A stretch of DNA of 64,000 bases, taken from NCBI GenBank assembly GCA_963743285.1, contig CAVUPF010000007.1:36280-100279 (forward strand), written 5' to 3'. Shown here piece by piece: positions 38,620 to 48,671 of this stretch; position 1 is the stretch's first letter; each line of letters starts with the position of its first letter. Source of the DNA: CAVUPF01 sp963743285. Its GTDB lineage: Bacteria > Actinomycetota > Thermoleophilia > Solirubrobacterales > 70-9. The notes beneath the pieces were generated by a model. It saw only the letters and a list, made by a program, of their open reading frames with translations. It was not told the DNA's origin and ran no database searches. A program made the position numbers and the translations under genes.

Positions 38620-39251
38620 GCGGCGGGGACGCTAGCTGCCTTTGCGGCCTCGAAGAAGGCGGCCATCGCCGCGTGGTCCTTGCGGCCGAGCTCGACCTCC
38701 ACCCCGCTCGCGACATCGACCGCGTAAGGATGGGTGACCGCGATCGCCTCGGCGACGTTCTCGGGGCGCAAGCCGCCGGCGAGGATCGCCGGCACCTCGG
38801 AGCGGCGCTCGGCCAGCAGCTCCCAGTCGAAGCGCTCGCCGGTCCCACCCCAGAGGCCGCGGCTGCGCCGGTCGAAGAGATGGAAGTCGGTGCGGTAGGC
38901 CTCGGCCGCGTGGATGTCGGCGGCGCTGGCGACGTGGACCGCCTTCACCACCTTGACCCCCGTCCGCCGCGCCACCTCGGCGCAAAACGAAGGACCCTCT
39001 TCCCCGTTCAGCTGCACCATCGTCAGGCCGGCGTTCTCGACCGCCTTGCCGACTTCCCCAAGCTCGGGATTTACGAAGACGCCGACAACCTCGCACTTGC
39101 GCCGGAATGCGGCGCCGATCTGCGCGGCGCTGTCCGGCTCGCATCGCCGCGGGCTCTGCTCGTAGTGGATGAGGCCGACGGCCCACGCCCCGAGGCGCAC
39201 CGCCTCGGCGGCGTCGTCCAGATTCGTGACTCCGCAGATCTTGACCCGCAC
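38616..39251 (-). CDS. trpF: Phosphoribosylanthranilate isomerase
   Basis: A 211-residue TIM barrel. The general base Cys is in MRVKICGVTN (Cys6) and the general acid Asp in FHLFDRRS; LAGGLRPENV and VDVASGVE bind phosphate. It performs the Amadori rearrangement of phosphoribosylanthranilate. In this operon it is separated from trpC by the htrA-type protease gene. Confidence 0.95.
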   Translation of the reverse strand: MRVKICGVTNLDDAAEAVRLGAWAVGLIHYEQSPRRCEPDSAAQIGAAFRRKCEVVGVFVNPELGEVGKAVENAGLTMVQLNGEEGPSFCAEVARRTGVKVVKAVHVASAADIHAAEAYRTDFHLFDRRSRGLWGGTGERFDWELLAERRSEVPAILAGGLRPENVAEAIAVTHPYAVDVASGVEVELGRKDHAAMAAFFEAAKAASVPAA

Positions 39252-39269
39252 TCCCTCAGGGTAGGGGAG

Positions 39270-40517
39270 CTAGCGGCCCAGCGGCCCGATCGACCCGGAC
39301 TGGGCGTCGCGGATCGAGGCGGGACGTTCGCCAAGCGTCACGGTCACCGTCTTGGTCGAGCTGCCATGCAGCACGGTGACTTCGAGCGATTCTCCCGGCT
39401 TGGCGGTGTTGATGATGCTGACTACTTCGTTCATCGAGGAGATCTTCTTGCCGTTGATCTTGGTGATGATGTCGCCGCCGAGGCTGAAGTTGGCGCCGTC
39501 GATCGTCGCTGCCGTGGTGCCGCCCTTGATGCCCGCCTTGTCGGCGGGTCCGTTCTTGACCACTTCCTGAATGAGCACGCCTTCCTTGACCGGCAGGTTG
39601 ACTGCCTGGGCCAGGGCCGGGGTGACGCTGGTCCCGGTGATGCCGAGGAACGCGTGCTGGACCTTGCCCTTGGTCTCCAGCTGGCTGATCTCTTCCCGCG
39701 CCGTGTTGATCGGGATCGCGAAGCCGATGCCGACGTTGCCGTCGCTGCCGTTGCCGCCGGTCTCGATCTGGGAGTTGATCCCGATCACGTTGCCGGCGGA
39801 TTCGATCAGCGGGCCGCCTGAGTTGCCGGGGTTGATCGCCGCGTCGGTCTGGATCACATTGGAGATCGAGAAGCCGTCCGGAGCCTGGATCTGACGCTGG
39901 AGCGCCGAGACGATGCCGCTTGTTACGGTGCGATCGAGGCCGAAGGGATTGCCGATCGCGACCACCGGGTCGCCGACTTCCATCTTCGAGGAGTTGCCGA
40001 GCGGCAGCGGGTGAAGCTGGGAGGACGGGGCGCTCACCTTGAGCAGCGCCAGGTCGGTCGCCGGGTCGGTGCCAACCACGGTGGCTTCGTAGGAGGTGTT
40101 GGAGGCGCCCAGTTTGACTTCGATGTGGTTAGAGCCGGCGATCACGTGGTTGTTGGTGAGGATGTGGCCATCGCTGTCGATCACGATGCCGGAGCCGGTC
40201 GCAGTGCCACCGCCTTCTTTTTCCGATTCTTCCCCGAACGCACCGAACGGCGAGGGGGAGCGTTTGGCCGGAATTTCGGCCTGGATGAAGGCGACGCCTT
40301 GCCCGTCGCGGCGGTAGATCTGGTTGACGACATTGGTGCTGCCGCTCTTGCTGGCGGCGGTGGTGGCCAGCGGTGCGGCGAGCGTCGTGGTCGAACCGCC
40401 CTGGGCATCGATCCAGCCGGCGGCGATCGCGATCCAGCCGAAGACGCCGACGACCACGCCGCCCAACAGGGCCGAGCCAAACGGGGTGCGGAATAAGCGC
40501 TGCGCCTTGTGGATCAT
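39270..40517 (-). CDS. htrA: HtrA/DegP-type serine protease with PDZ domain
   Basis: A 415-residue envelope protease. One N-terminal membrane anchor (about 13-37) is followed by a linker and a trypsin-like domain whose catalytic His (LTNNHVI), Asp (TDLALLK) and Ser (NPGNSGGPLI) are all present; a PDZ domain covers about 310-400. It degrades or refolds misfolded exported proteins. It is inserted between trpC and trpF in the same direction, with its own 72-base AT-rich leader carrying phased repeats, so it is probably controlled separately from the trp genes. Confidence 0.93.
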   Translation of the reverse strand: MIHKAQRLFRTPFGSALLGGVVVGVFGWIAIAAGWIDAQGGSTTTLAAPLATTAASKSGSTNVVNQIYRRDGQGVAFIQAEIPAKRSPSPFGAFGEESEKEGGGTATGSGIVIDSDGHILTNNHVIAGSNHIEVKLGASNTSYEATVVGTDPATDLALLKVSAPSSQLHPLPLGNSSKMEVGDPVVAIGNPFGLDRTVTSGIVSALQRQIQAPDGFSISNVIQTDAAINPGNSGGPLIESAGNVIGINSQIETGGNGSDGNVGIGFAIPINTAREEISQLETKGKVQHAFLGITGTSVTPALAQAVNLPVKEGVLIQEVVKNGPADKAGIKGGTTAATIDGANFSLGGDIITKINGKKISSMNEVVSIINTAKPGESLEVTVLHGSSTKTVTVTLGERPASIRDAQSGSIGPLGR

Positions 40518-40549
40518 GGGGAGATCGTCCGGGACGGCGTTGAGTCGCC

Positions 40550-40577
40550 CCTAAACGATCCTAAAAGACTTCTTAAA
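40550..40577 (-). promoter_or_regulatory. Phased TTTAGG/TTTAAG repeats upstream of htrA
   Basis: On the minus strand the leader of htrA reads TTTAAG, TTTAGG, TTTAGG with start-to-start spacings of 12 and 10 bases, in a patch much richer in A and T than its surroundings. Direct repeats about one helical turn apart are typical of OmpR-family response-regulator sites. The identity of the regulator is unknown. Confidence 0.45.
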
Positions 40578-40589
40578 TTCGGCGGGCGC

Positions 40590-41396
40590 TCAGGGGAGAG
40601 GGCGCTCGCGGGCGCTCGCGCGGGTGCCGATCAGCTCGCGGGCCTTTGCCTCGGGATCGGCGGCTTCCATCAGCGCCGCTCCGATCAGCACGGCGTCGAC
40701 GCCCGCCTGCTCCAGCGCCTGCAGCTCGGTACGGGTTGAGATGCCGCTCTCGGCGACGACCGTCTTACCCGCCGGCACGCCTGGGATCAACTCGTAGGTT
40801 GTGCGGAGGTCGACCGTCCCCTGGTCGAGGTCGCGGTTGTTGATCCCGATCGTCTCGGCGCCCAGCTCCAGCGCCCGCTCCAGCTCGGCCGCGTCGTGGA
40901 CCTCCATCAGGCAGTCGAGGTCGATCGCGCCTGCCTCTTCGCGCATCGAGCCCAGGGCGCGATCGTCGAGGGCGCGAACGATCAGCAAGACCGCGTCGGC
41001 ACCGTTGAGCGCCGCCTCATAGAGCTGGTAGGGATCGACGATGAAGTCCTTGCGGAGGATCGGCAGCTCGCTGGTCGCCCGGGCAGCGCGCAGATCGTCG
41101 AGTGAGCCGCCGAAGTGGGTCTCGTCGGTGAGAATCGAGAGGGCCGCCGCACCCCCCCTCTCATAGGCAGCGACTTGATCGGCGACCTGAGCCGCAGCAG
41201 AGATCTCCCCGGCGCTAGGCGAGCGCCGCTTGAACTCGGCGATCAGCGAGAGGCCGGGGCGGGCCAGCGCCTCGCCGAAGGCGCGACCCTCCTTCCGCTC
41301 GGACAGCCGCGACTTAAGGTCGGCTTGGGGAACCTCGCGGCGACGGCGATCGACGCCCATGCGGGCGGCGTAGATGAGCTGCTCGATCGTCCTCAC
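40590..41396 (-). CDS. trpC: Indole-3-glycerol phosphate synthase
   Basis: A 268-residue TIM barrel that closes the indole ring. Catalytic segments are LIAEFKRRSPSAGEI, ILRKDFIVDPYQLYEA, LMEVHD and IGINNRDL; VVAESGIST and LIGAALM bind phosphate. It starts at a GTG that overlaps the trpD stop as GTGA. A longer reading into trpD is only an arginine-rich shadow. Confidence 0.96.
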   Translation of the reverse strand: MRTIEQLIYAARMGVDRRRREVPQADLKSRLSERKEGRAFGEALARPGLSLIAEFKRRSPSAGEISAAAQVADQVAAYERGGAAALSILTDETHFGGSLDDLRAARATSELPILRKDFIVDPYQLYEAALNGADAVLLIVRALDDRALGSMREEAGAIDLDCLMEVHDAAELERALELGAETIGINNRDLDQGTVDLRTTYELIPGVPAGKTVVAESGISTRTELQALEQAGVDAVLIGAALMEAADPEAKARELIGTRASARERPLP

Positions 41397-42439
41397 TTGA
41401 CCGACCGAGCCTGGTCGCTGAGCTTGGCGCTGGTCTCGATCAGACGGTCGAGAACCTGGCGGGCGGCGCCCGAGTCGATCGCGGCGGCAGCCTTGGTAAC
41501 GCCCTCGCCGAGGTCGGCGGCAAGGCCTCCGACGTAGATCGTGGCGGCCGCGTTGAGCAGGACGAGGTCGCGGCGCGGCCCGCCCTCGCCCTCCAAGACA
41601 GCGCGCGTCGTGGTGGCGTTCTCCTCCGGCGTGCCGCCGGCCACCTCCCCAAGCGCGGCCTCGACCAACCCGAACCCGCCCGGCTCCACGAACCACTCCG
41701 AGGTGCCGCCGTCGGCGACCTCGATTACCCGGGTCCGTGCCGAGATAGAGAGCTCGTCGAGGCCGTCTTCGGCCGCGACCACCATCGCCCGCACCGAGCC
41801 GAGGCCGACCAGTGCCTCGGCGATCGACTCCTGGTAGTGGCGGTCGGAGACGCCAAGCAGCTGGCGCTCGGCCCCGGCCGGGTTGGTGAGCGGGCCGAGG
41901 AAGTTGAAGATCGTCCGCACGCCCAGCTCCTTGCGGACCGGGACCACGTGGGCCATCGCCGCGTGGTGGCGGGGAGCGAACATGAAGCCGAAGCCGACCT
42001 CGTCGATGCAGCTGGCGACCGCCTCGGGGCCGAGGTCGATGCTCACCCCCAGAGCCTCGAGCAGGTCGGCCGAGCCGCACCTGCTCGTGTTGGAGCGGTT
42101 GCCATGCTTGGCGATCGCGCAGCCGGCGCCCGCAGCGACCAGCGCCGCCGTGGTGGAGACGTTGAAGGTCGAGGGGCCGCCGCCGGTTCCGGCGGTGTCG
42201 ACCAGCTCGGTCCGCGCGGCGCTGACCGGGACGGCGAGACCCCGCATCGTCCGCGCCAAGCCGACCAGCTCGGGCACCGTCTCCCCCTTGGCGCGAAGGG
42301 CGATCAGGAAGGCGCCGGTCTGGACCGGCTCGCTGCGCCCCGCCATGATCTCGGCCAGCACCGCGGCGGCGTGGTCGGCGGTGAGGTGGTCGCCACGGCA
42401 GACCGCGTCGATCGCGCGGCTAACGACGTCGTTTGGCAT
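41393..42439 (-). CDS. trpD: Anthranilate phosphoribosyltransferase
   Basis: A 348-residue enzyme that attaches phosphoribosyl pyrophosphate to anthranilate. The glycine-rich PRPP loop is DTAGTGGGPSTFNVST, KHGNRSNTSRCGSADLLEALG is the substrate loop, and the metal-binding DGLDE follows. ATGA overlap with trpG. Confidence 0.96.
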   Translation of the reverse strand: MPNDVVSRAIDAVCRGDHLTADHAAAVLAEIMAGRSEPVQTGAFLIALRAKGETVPELVGLARTMRGLAVPVSAARTELVDTAGTGGGPSTFNVSTTAALVAAGAGCAIAKHGNRSNTSRCGSADLLEALGVSIDLGPEAVASCIDEVGFGFMFAPRHHAAMAHVVPVRKELGVRTIFNFLGPLTNPAGAERQLLGVSDRHYQESIAEALVGLGSVRAMVVAAEDGLDELSISARTRVIEVADGGTSEWFVEPGGFGLVEAALGEVAGGTPEENATTTRAVLEGEGGPRRDLVLLNAAATIYVGGLAADLGEGVTKAAAAIDSGAARQVLDRLIETSAKLSDQARSVK

Positions 42440-43002
42440 CAGCCCGTCCGCAGGAAGTTGGCGAGCAGGTGCTTACCCTGCGGGGTGAGCACAGACTCTG
42501 GGTGAAACTGGACGCCCTCGGCCGGCAGCTCGCGGTGGCGGGCGCCCATCACGACATCGTCCAGCCTGGCGCTCAGCTCCAGCTCCGCCGGCAGGTCGGG
42601 GTCGGCGACGAGCGAGTGGTAGCGCCCGGCGAGGAGCGGGCTCGGTAGGCCGGCGTAGATCGTCCTGCCATCGTGGGCGACCTCGGCGTCCTTGCCATGG
42701 ACTGGCTCGCCCTGGATGACGCGTCCGCCGAACGCCGCGACCATCGCCTGGTGCCCGAGGCAGACCCCGAGCACGGGCGTGCCCGCCTCGGCGAAGGCGC
42801 GGATCGCCTCGACCGAGATCCCCGCCTCGGCGGGCGTGCAGGGACCGGGCGAGACCACGAGGCGGTCCGGACCACGCTCGAGCAGTTCGGGCACGGCCGC
42901 CTTGTCGTTGCGCACGACCTCGATCTCCGCCCCCAGCTCGCCCAGGTACTGGACGAGGTTGTAGGTGAAGGAGTCGTAGTTGTCGATGATCAGGACGCGC
43001 AT
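42439..43002 (-). CDS. trpG: Anthranilate synthase glutamine amidotransferase component
   Basis: A 187-residue class I amidotransferase that supplies ammonia to TrpE. The catalytic Cys is in GVCLGHQAM and the His/Glu in QFHPESVLT. The ATG at 43002 (MRVLIIDNYDSFTYNL) begins two bases after the trpE stop. The same subunit often serves folate (PabA) as well; no pabB-like second gene is seen here. Confidence 0.95.
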   Translation of the reverse strand: MRVLIIDNYDSFTYNLVQYLGELGAEIEVVRNDKAAVPELLERGPDRLVVSPGPCTPAEAGISVEAIRAFAEAGTPVLGVCLGHQAMVAAFGGRVIQGEPVHGKDAEVAHDGRTIYAGLPSPLLAGRYHSLVADPDLPAELELSARLDDVVMGARHRELPAEGVQFHPESVLTPQGKHLLANFLRTG

Positions 43003-43004
43003 CG

Positions 43005-44513
43005 CTACGGCCAATCTGGTTGTTGGCAGGCGAGCTCCACCGCGCGGAAGACAGCTTTCGCCTTGTTGACCGACTCGTTGTACTCATAGGCGGGCTTGGC
43101 GTCGGCGACTGTGCCTCCACCTGCCTGCACGTGGATCTGGCCGTCCTTGACGACGACGGTGCGGATGTGGATCGCCGTGTCGAGGTCGCCGTTCCAGGAG
43201 AGGTAGCCGATCGCGCCGCCGTAGGAGCAGCGCTTGACCGGCTCCAGCTCGTCGATGATCTGCATCGCGCGGACCTTCGGGGCGCCGGACAGCGTCCCGG
43301 CCGGGAGCGCCGAGCGCAGCACGTCCATCGCGCCTACCCCCTGGCGCAGCCTGCCCGAGATCTGGCTGACGATGTGCAGGACGTGGGAGTAGGTCTCGAC
43401 CACCATCAACTCGTCGACGCTCACCGTCCCGTACTCGCAGACCCGACCCAGGTCGTTGCGGCCGAGGTCGACCAGCATCACGTGCTCGGCCCGCTCCTTG
43501 GGGTCATTGACGAGGCGCTCGGCGAGGCGACGGTCCTCCTCCTCGCTGCTGCCGCGCGGGTAGGTGCCGGCGATCGGACGGGTCTCCACCCGGTCGCCGT
43601 GGACCTTGACCAGCGGCTCGGGTGAGGCGCCGGCGATCTGAAAGTCACCGAACTCGAGGAAGTACATGTGGGGAGAGGGGTTGACGGCGCGCAGGCCCCG
43701 ATAGATCGAGAACGCCTCGACCGGGGCCGGGGCAGAGAAGCGCTGCGAGGGAACCACCTGGAACGCGTCCCCGGCATGGACGTAATCGACGATCCGCGCG
43801 ACCGCGGCTTCGAAGCTCTCGCGCTCCATGTTGGAGGTGAAATGAGGCGGCTCGGCGAGGGCGGGCCGCTCGGGCGCCGGCACCGCGCCGCGCAGGAGGC
43901 GGTGGGCATCGGCGATCTGCGCGGCGGCGTGCGCGTAGGCGACCTCGATGCCGCCCACGGAGTCGGTGAAGGCGCAGGCGAGGATCGTCAGCTCGTGGCT
44001 CAGGTGGTCAAAGACCAACATCGCGTCGGTGACCATCAGCGCCATGTCCGGCAGGCCGAGTGGGTCTGGGTTGGGCTCGCCCAGCGGCTCGACCGTGCGC
44101 ACCAGGTCATAGCCGAAGAAGCCGACCGCACCGCCGACGAAGGGCGGCAGGCCCTCGACCGGAGCGAGGCGGAACGCGGCGAGGCGCTCGGCGACCGCCG
44201 CATAGGGATCGGGGGCGTCGCGGTCCTCACCGCCTGACTCCGAGAGCACGCCGTTGCTCCAGCGCAGCATCGAGCGCGGCCGGAAGCCGACGAACGAGTA
44301 GCGGCCAACCTGGCCCTGCTCGGCCGACTCCAGCAAGAAGCAGGGCGCCCCCTCGGACTCGCCGGCGCGCAGCTTGAGAAATGCCGAGACCGGCGTCTCG
44401 CAATCGTCGACGATGCGGGCGCAGACGGGGATCACGTTGCCCTGCTCGGCGAGCCGCCGCGCCTCCTCCAAGCTCGGCTCCAGCCGCAACGCAGACTCAG
44501 CCACGACGGCCAT
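43005..44513 (-). CDS. trpE: Anthranilate synthase component I
   Basis: A 502-residue chorismate-using enzyme. N-terminal LLESAEQGQVGRYSFVGFRP is the tryptophan-binding LLES-type motif of feedback-inhibited TrpE. The C-terminal chorismate domain has MYFLEFGDFQIAGASPEPLV, RPIAGTYPRG, VDLGRNDLGRV and AGTLSGAPKVRAM. Feedback inhibition by tryptophan is therefore likely. It overlaps hisIE by 17 bases. Confidence 0.96.
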   Translation of the reverse strand: MAVVAESALRLEPSLEEARRLAEQGNVIPVCARIVDDCETPVSAFLKLRAGESEGAPCFLLESAEQGQVGRYSFVGFRPRSMLRWSNGVLSESGGEDRDAPDPYAAVAERLAAFRLAPVEGLPPFVGGAVGFFGYDLVRTVEPLGEPNPDPLGLPDMALMVTDAMLVFDHLSHELTILACAFTDSVGGIEVAYAHAAAQIADAHRLLRGAVPAPERPALAEPPHFTSNMERESFEAAVARIVDYVHAGDAFQVVPSQRFSAPAPVEAFSIYRGLRAVNPSPHMYFLEFGDFQIAGASPEPLVKVHGDRVETRPIAGTYPRGSSEEEDRRLAERLVNDPKERAEHVMLVDLGRNDLGRVCEYGTVSVDELMVVETYSHVLHIVSQISGRLRQGVGAMDVLRSALPAGTLSGAPKVRAMQIIDELEPVKRCSYGGAIGYLSWNGDLDTAIHIRTVVVKDGQIHVQAGGGTVADAKPAYEYNESVNKAKAVFRAVELACQQPDWP

Positions 44514-45144
44514 TAAGCACTTCCATCACGGCCGACTGCGCCAGCCCGCGCGAGGCCAGCAGGACGCTGAGGTGGTAGAGCAGGTCGGCGGCCTCCTCGG
44601 CAACCCGCTGATCGGACTCCTGACGCGCGGCGCGGATGACCTCCTCAGCCTCCTCTTCGACCTTTGCGGCGATCAGCCTCGGATCGTCGAGCAGCTTCAC
44701 GGTGTAGCTGCCCTCGGGGCGCTCGGCGGCACGGCTGCGCAGGGTTCGCTCCAGGGCCGCCAGCGCCTCGTGGGCGAGGAGGGAGGGCTCGCCGCGCACC
44801 GCCGCGGCGTCCTTCTCGGTCGATGCGGAGCCGCCGAGCGCCCGATAGAAGCAGCTGCGCGCCCCCGTGTGGCAGGCGGGGCCGGTCGGCTCGACCAGCG
44901 CGACAATCGCGTCCCCGTCGCAGTCATAGCGGAGCTGGCGTAGGCGCAGCACGTTTCCCGAGGCTTCCCCTTTTCGCCAGATCTCCTCGCGCGAGCGGCT
45001 GTAGAAGTGGACCTCTCCGCTCTCCAGGGTCAGCCGCAGCGCCTCCTCGCTCATGTAGGCCAGGGTCAGCACCTCGCCGCTGGAGAAGTCCTGGGCGACG
45101 CACGGCACCAAGCCGCGCTCGTCGAATTGAACGCCCTCGTACAT
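44497..45144 (-). CDS. hisIE: Bifunctional phosphoribosyl-AMP cyclohydrolase / phosphoribosyl-ATP pyrophosphatase
   Basis: A 215-residue histidine-pathway enzyme catalysing two consecutive steps. Residues 1-110 are the HisI cyclohydrolase with metal ligands in RYDCDGDAIVALVEPTGPAC and HTGARSCFYR; residues about 125-215 are the HisE MazG-like helices with KVEEEAEEVIRAA and EEAADLLYHL. It stands alone among trp genes, overlapping trpE, and no other his gene is visible, so it links the two PRPP-consuming pathways by position. Confidence 0.95.
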   Translation of the reverse strand: MYEGVQFDERGLVPCVAQDFSSGEVLTLAYMSEEALRLTLESGEVHFYSRSREEIWRKGEASGNVLRLRQLRYDCDGDAIVALVEPTGPACHTGARSCFYRALGGSASTEKDAAAVRGEPSLLAHEALAALERTLRSRAAERPEGSYTVKLLDDPRLIAAKVEEEAEEVIRAARQESDQRVAEEAADLLYHLSVLLASRGLAQSAVMEVLNGRRG

Positions 45145-45167
45145 CGGACAATCGTAGTTGGCGGCGC

Positions 45168-46061
45168 CTATTCGATTCCCAGGCGGTCGAGCAGGTCCTC
45201 ATCGCGGCGCCAGTGGCGGCGGACGCGGACCTGGAGGTCGAGGTGAACCTTGGCGCCGAGCTCGCCTTCCAGCGAGCGCCGGGCAGCGGCGCCGATCTCG
45301 CCGACCTTGGCACCGCCCCTGCCGATCAGGATGCCCTTCTGGGACTCGGCCTCCGCCCAGACCTCAGCGCGAATCAGGATCAGCCCGTCCTCGCGCGGCG
45401 CGATCTCCTTCACCGAGACCTCGACCGAGTGCGGAATCTCCTCCCGGGTGCGGTTCAGCACCTGCTCGCGGATCAGCTCGGCGAGCAGCACCTCACTCGA
45501 CTGGTCGCTGTGGTCCTCCGGCGGGTACAGGTAGGGGCCTTCCGGCAGCAGCTCTCCCAGCCGCCCGATCAGCGCCTCCAGCCCCTCGCCGCTGCGGGCG
45601 CTGATCGGGAAGACCTCCCCGACGCCCTCAAGCTCGGCGGCCGCGGCGAGGACCGGCACCAGCTCGTTCGGTCCCACCCGGTCGGCCTTGTTAACCGCGC
45701 AGAGCACCGGCAGCCTGCGCCCCGCGCCCAGCAGGGCCCTGGCGATGAAGCGATCGCCCGGCCCCACCCCCTCCTCGCCGTTGACGACGATCAGCGCCAG
45801 ATCGGAGTCGGCCAGCTCGCGCTGGACCCGGCGCTGCATCCGCTCGGTGAGGACATCGCGCGGGCGCTGGACGCCCGGCAGATCGACGAGGATTAGCTGG
45901 CGACCGGCCTCGAGGTCGGTGGCGACGCCGCGGATCGCCCGCCGCGTCGTCTGGGGCCGGATCGAGGCGATCGCCACCCGCAAGCCGACGATCGCGTTGA
46001 CAAGCGTCGACTTGCCGACGTTGGGACGGCCGGCGAGCCCGATGAAGCCGGCCCGGGTCAC
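45168..46061 (-). CDS. era: GTPase Era
   Basis: A 297-residue GTPase acting in 16S rRNA maturation and 30S assembly. G1 GRPNVGKST near 9-17, G3 DLPG, G4 NKAD; the KH RNA-binding domain at the end has ILIGRGGAKVGEIG. The GTG start at 46061 overlaps the ybeY stop as GTGA. ybeY, phoH and era adjoin as in many bacteria. Confidence 0.95.
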   Translation of the reverse strand: MTRAGFIGLAGRPNVGKSTLVNAIVGLRVAIASIRPQTTRRAIRGVATDLEAGRQLILVDLPGVQRPRDVLTERMQRRVQRELADSDLALIVVNGEEGVGPGDRFIARALLGAGRRLPVLCAVNKADRVGPNELVPVLAAAAELEGVGEVFPISARSGEGLEALIGRLGELLPEGPYLYPPEDHSDQSSEVLLAELIREQVLNRTREEIPHSVEVSVKEIAPREDGLILIRAEVWAEAESQKGILIGRGGAKVGEIGAAARRSLEGELGAKVHLDLQVRVRRHWRRDEDLLDRLGIE

Positions 46062-46422
46062 CGCAGGCCGTCCATCACCCGCGCCTGGAGCGCGAGCATC
46101 TCCCCGGCATCGGTCTCGTGGTCTAGCTCGCATAGGTGCAAGGTGCCGTGGACCGCCGCTTCGGCGACGTCGGAGCAGTACTCGACGCAGATCGCCACGT
46201 CGCCCAGCTCGCGCGGGCCGGCGGCCGGGCCGACCCCGTCGAGGGGAAAGGCGAGGACGTCGGTGGCGGCGTCCCGACCGCGGTGCTCGTGGTTCAGCTC
46301 ACGGATCCGGGCCGCGCTGACCAGCTCGACCGCGAGGTGCCCGTCGCTGACGCCGGCCCCGTCGAGCGCCGCGGCGACGGCGGCCCGCAGGTCCGCCGGC
46401 ACGTCTGAGAGATCCACCCTCT

Positions 46423-46426
<4 letters not shown>
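46058..46426 (-). CDS. ybeY: Endoribonuclease YbeY
   Basis: A 122-residue metallo-RNase for 16S rRNA 3' end maturation. The three zinc histidines are in HGTLHLCELDHE; the usual consensus has Gly-Tyr before the last His, where this protein has Glu-Leu. NHEHRGRDAATDVLAFP is the substrate-groove segment. The N-terminus is shorter than average by about 25 residues. Overlaps phoH and era by 4 bases each. Confidence 0.92.
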
Positions 46427-47371
<945 letters not shown>

Positions 47372-47382
<11 letters not shown>

Positions 47383-47809
47383 GCTTCTCTCGCACCGCCG
47401 CGCTGGCCCGCTTGCCGTCGGCCCGACCACCCAGCTTCGGCACCAGCACCGCCATCACCTGGCCGATCTGACGGGGCTCGCTGGCCCCGGTCTCGGCGAG
47501 CGCGGCATCGACCAGCTCGCCCAGCTCCTCCTCCGAAAGCTGCTGCGGCAGGTAGGCCTCGATCAGCTCGCACTCAAGGCGCTCGTCGGCCGCCTGCTTC
47601 GCGCGTCCCGCCTGCTCGTAGGCCTCCGCGGCCTCCAGCCGCTTCTTGCGCTCCCGCTGCAGCACCGCGACCTCGTCGCCGTCACCCAGCTTGGCGTCCT
47701 GCTGGAGCGCGTCGACCACCATCCGCAGTGCCGCGGCGCGCTCGCGCTCCCGTGCTTTCATCGCGGTCCGCACGTCCGCCTGGACCAACTCGAGGATCGT
47801 CTCGCTCAT
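47372..47809 (-). CDS. GatB/YqeY-domain protein
   Basis: A 145-residue helical protein of the YqeY family (MSETILELVQADVRTAMKARE at the start, ELIEAYLPQQLSEEEL in the middle, GRADGKRASAAVREKL at the end). It resembles the tRNA-contacting tail of GatB and is thought to bind tRNA or aid aminoacylation, without firm proof. Four-base overlap with murI. Confidence 0.88.
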
Positions 47810-48633
47810 CGGCTAAGGGTAGAGGCGTCGCCGTCCGGGAGGGAGACAGCCTCGACTTTCCCCAGCGGCATCTGCAGGAAACGGGTGGCGAGGTCACGGA
47901 AGGAGTCGGCGTCCCCGGTACACAGGAAGCGGTAGGCGCCCTCGCCGTCGGGCTCGCGGGCCAGACCGCGGCGCTCCAGCGCCCGCTGGGCGGCGGCGGC
48001 GACCGCGTGGCCACCGCTGATCAGGCGCACGTCGCGGCCGAGGATGCGCTGGAGCATCGGGGCGACGAGCGGGTAGTGGGTGCAGCCGAGGATCAGGGTG
48101 TCGACTTCGGCCCGCTTCAGCGGCGCGCAGTAGGCGCGCGCCATCGCCATCGTCTCCTCGTCAAAGAGGGAGCCGTCCTGGATGAAGGGAGCCAGGTCCG
48201 GCGCCTCGACCTCGGTCACCTCCAGAGCGCGGCCCTGGGCCTTCAGGGCGCGGCGGTAGGAGCCGCTCTCCACCGTGTTTGGCGTCGCCAGCACGCCCAC
48301 CCTGCCGCTCTCGGTGATCGCCGCCGCGATCTCGGCCTGTGGCTCGACCACCGGGACGACCTCCACCCCGCCCCGGTCGGCGACCTCGCGCGCCACGTCC
48401 TCGCCGATCGAGGTCGCCGTGTTGCACGCGATTATCAGCAGCTTGGCGCCGCCGCCCAGCAGCAGCTCGGCGATCCGGCCGATCCGTTCCCGCAACCGAT
48501 CGGGATCGCGCGTCCCGTAGGGGAACATCGCCGTGTCGCCGAGGTAGACGAAGTCCTCCTCGGGCAGCGAGACCAGGCACTCGTGCAGCACCGTGAGCCC
48601 GCCGACCCCGGAGTCGAACATCGCGATCGGCAG
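47806..48633 (-). CDS. murI: Glutamate racemase (probable CTG start)
   Basis: About 275 residues. It makes D-glutamate for peptidoglycan. The two catalytic cysteines are in ACNTATS and GCTHYPL, and the first strand is IAMFDSGVGGLTV. An ATG at 48621 starts directly at MFDSG and would remove the strand before the catalytic Asp; an in-frame CTG four codons upstream gives (M)PIAMFDSGVGG, the usual family N-terminus, so I use 48633. No ATG, GTG or TTG is available there. Confidence 0.9.
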   Translation of the reverse strand: MPIAMFDSGVGGLTVLHECLVSLPEEDFVYLGDTAMFPYGTRDPDRLRERIGRIAELLLGGGAKLLIIACNTATSIGEDVAREVADRGGVEVVPVVEPQAEIAAAITESGRVGVLATPNTVESGSYRRALKAQGRALEVTEVEAPDLAPFIQDGSLFDEETMAMARAYCAPLKRAEVDTLILGCTHYPLVAPMLQRILGRDVRLISGGHAVAAAAQRALERRGLAREPDGEGAYRFLCTGDADSFRDLATRFLQMPLGKVEAVSLPDGDASTLSR

Positions 48634-48671
48634 TGAGGCGTCGAGCTTGGGGGCGACGGCGGACAGGAGCG

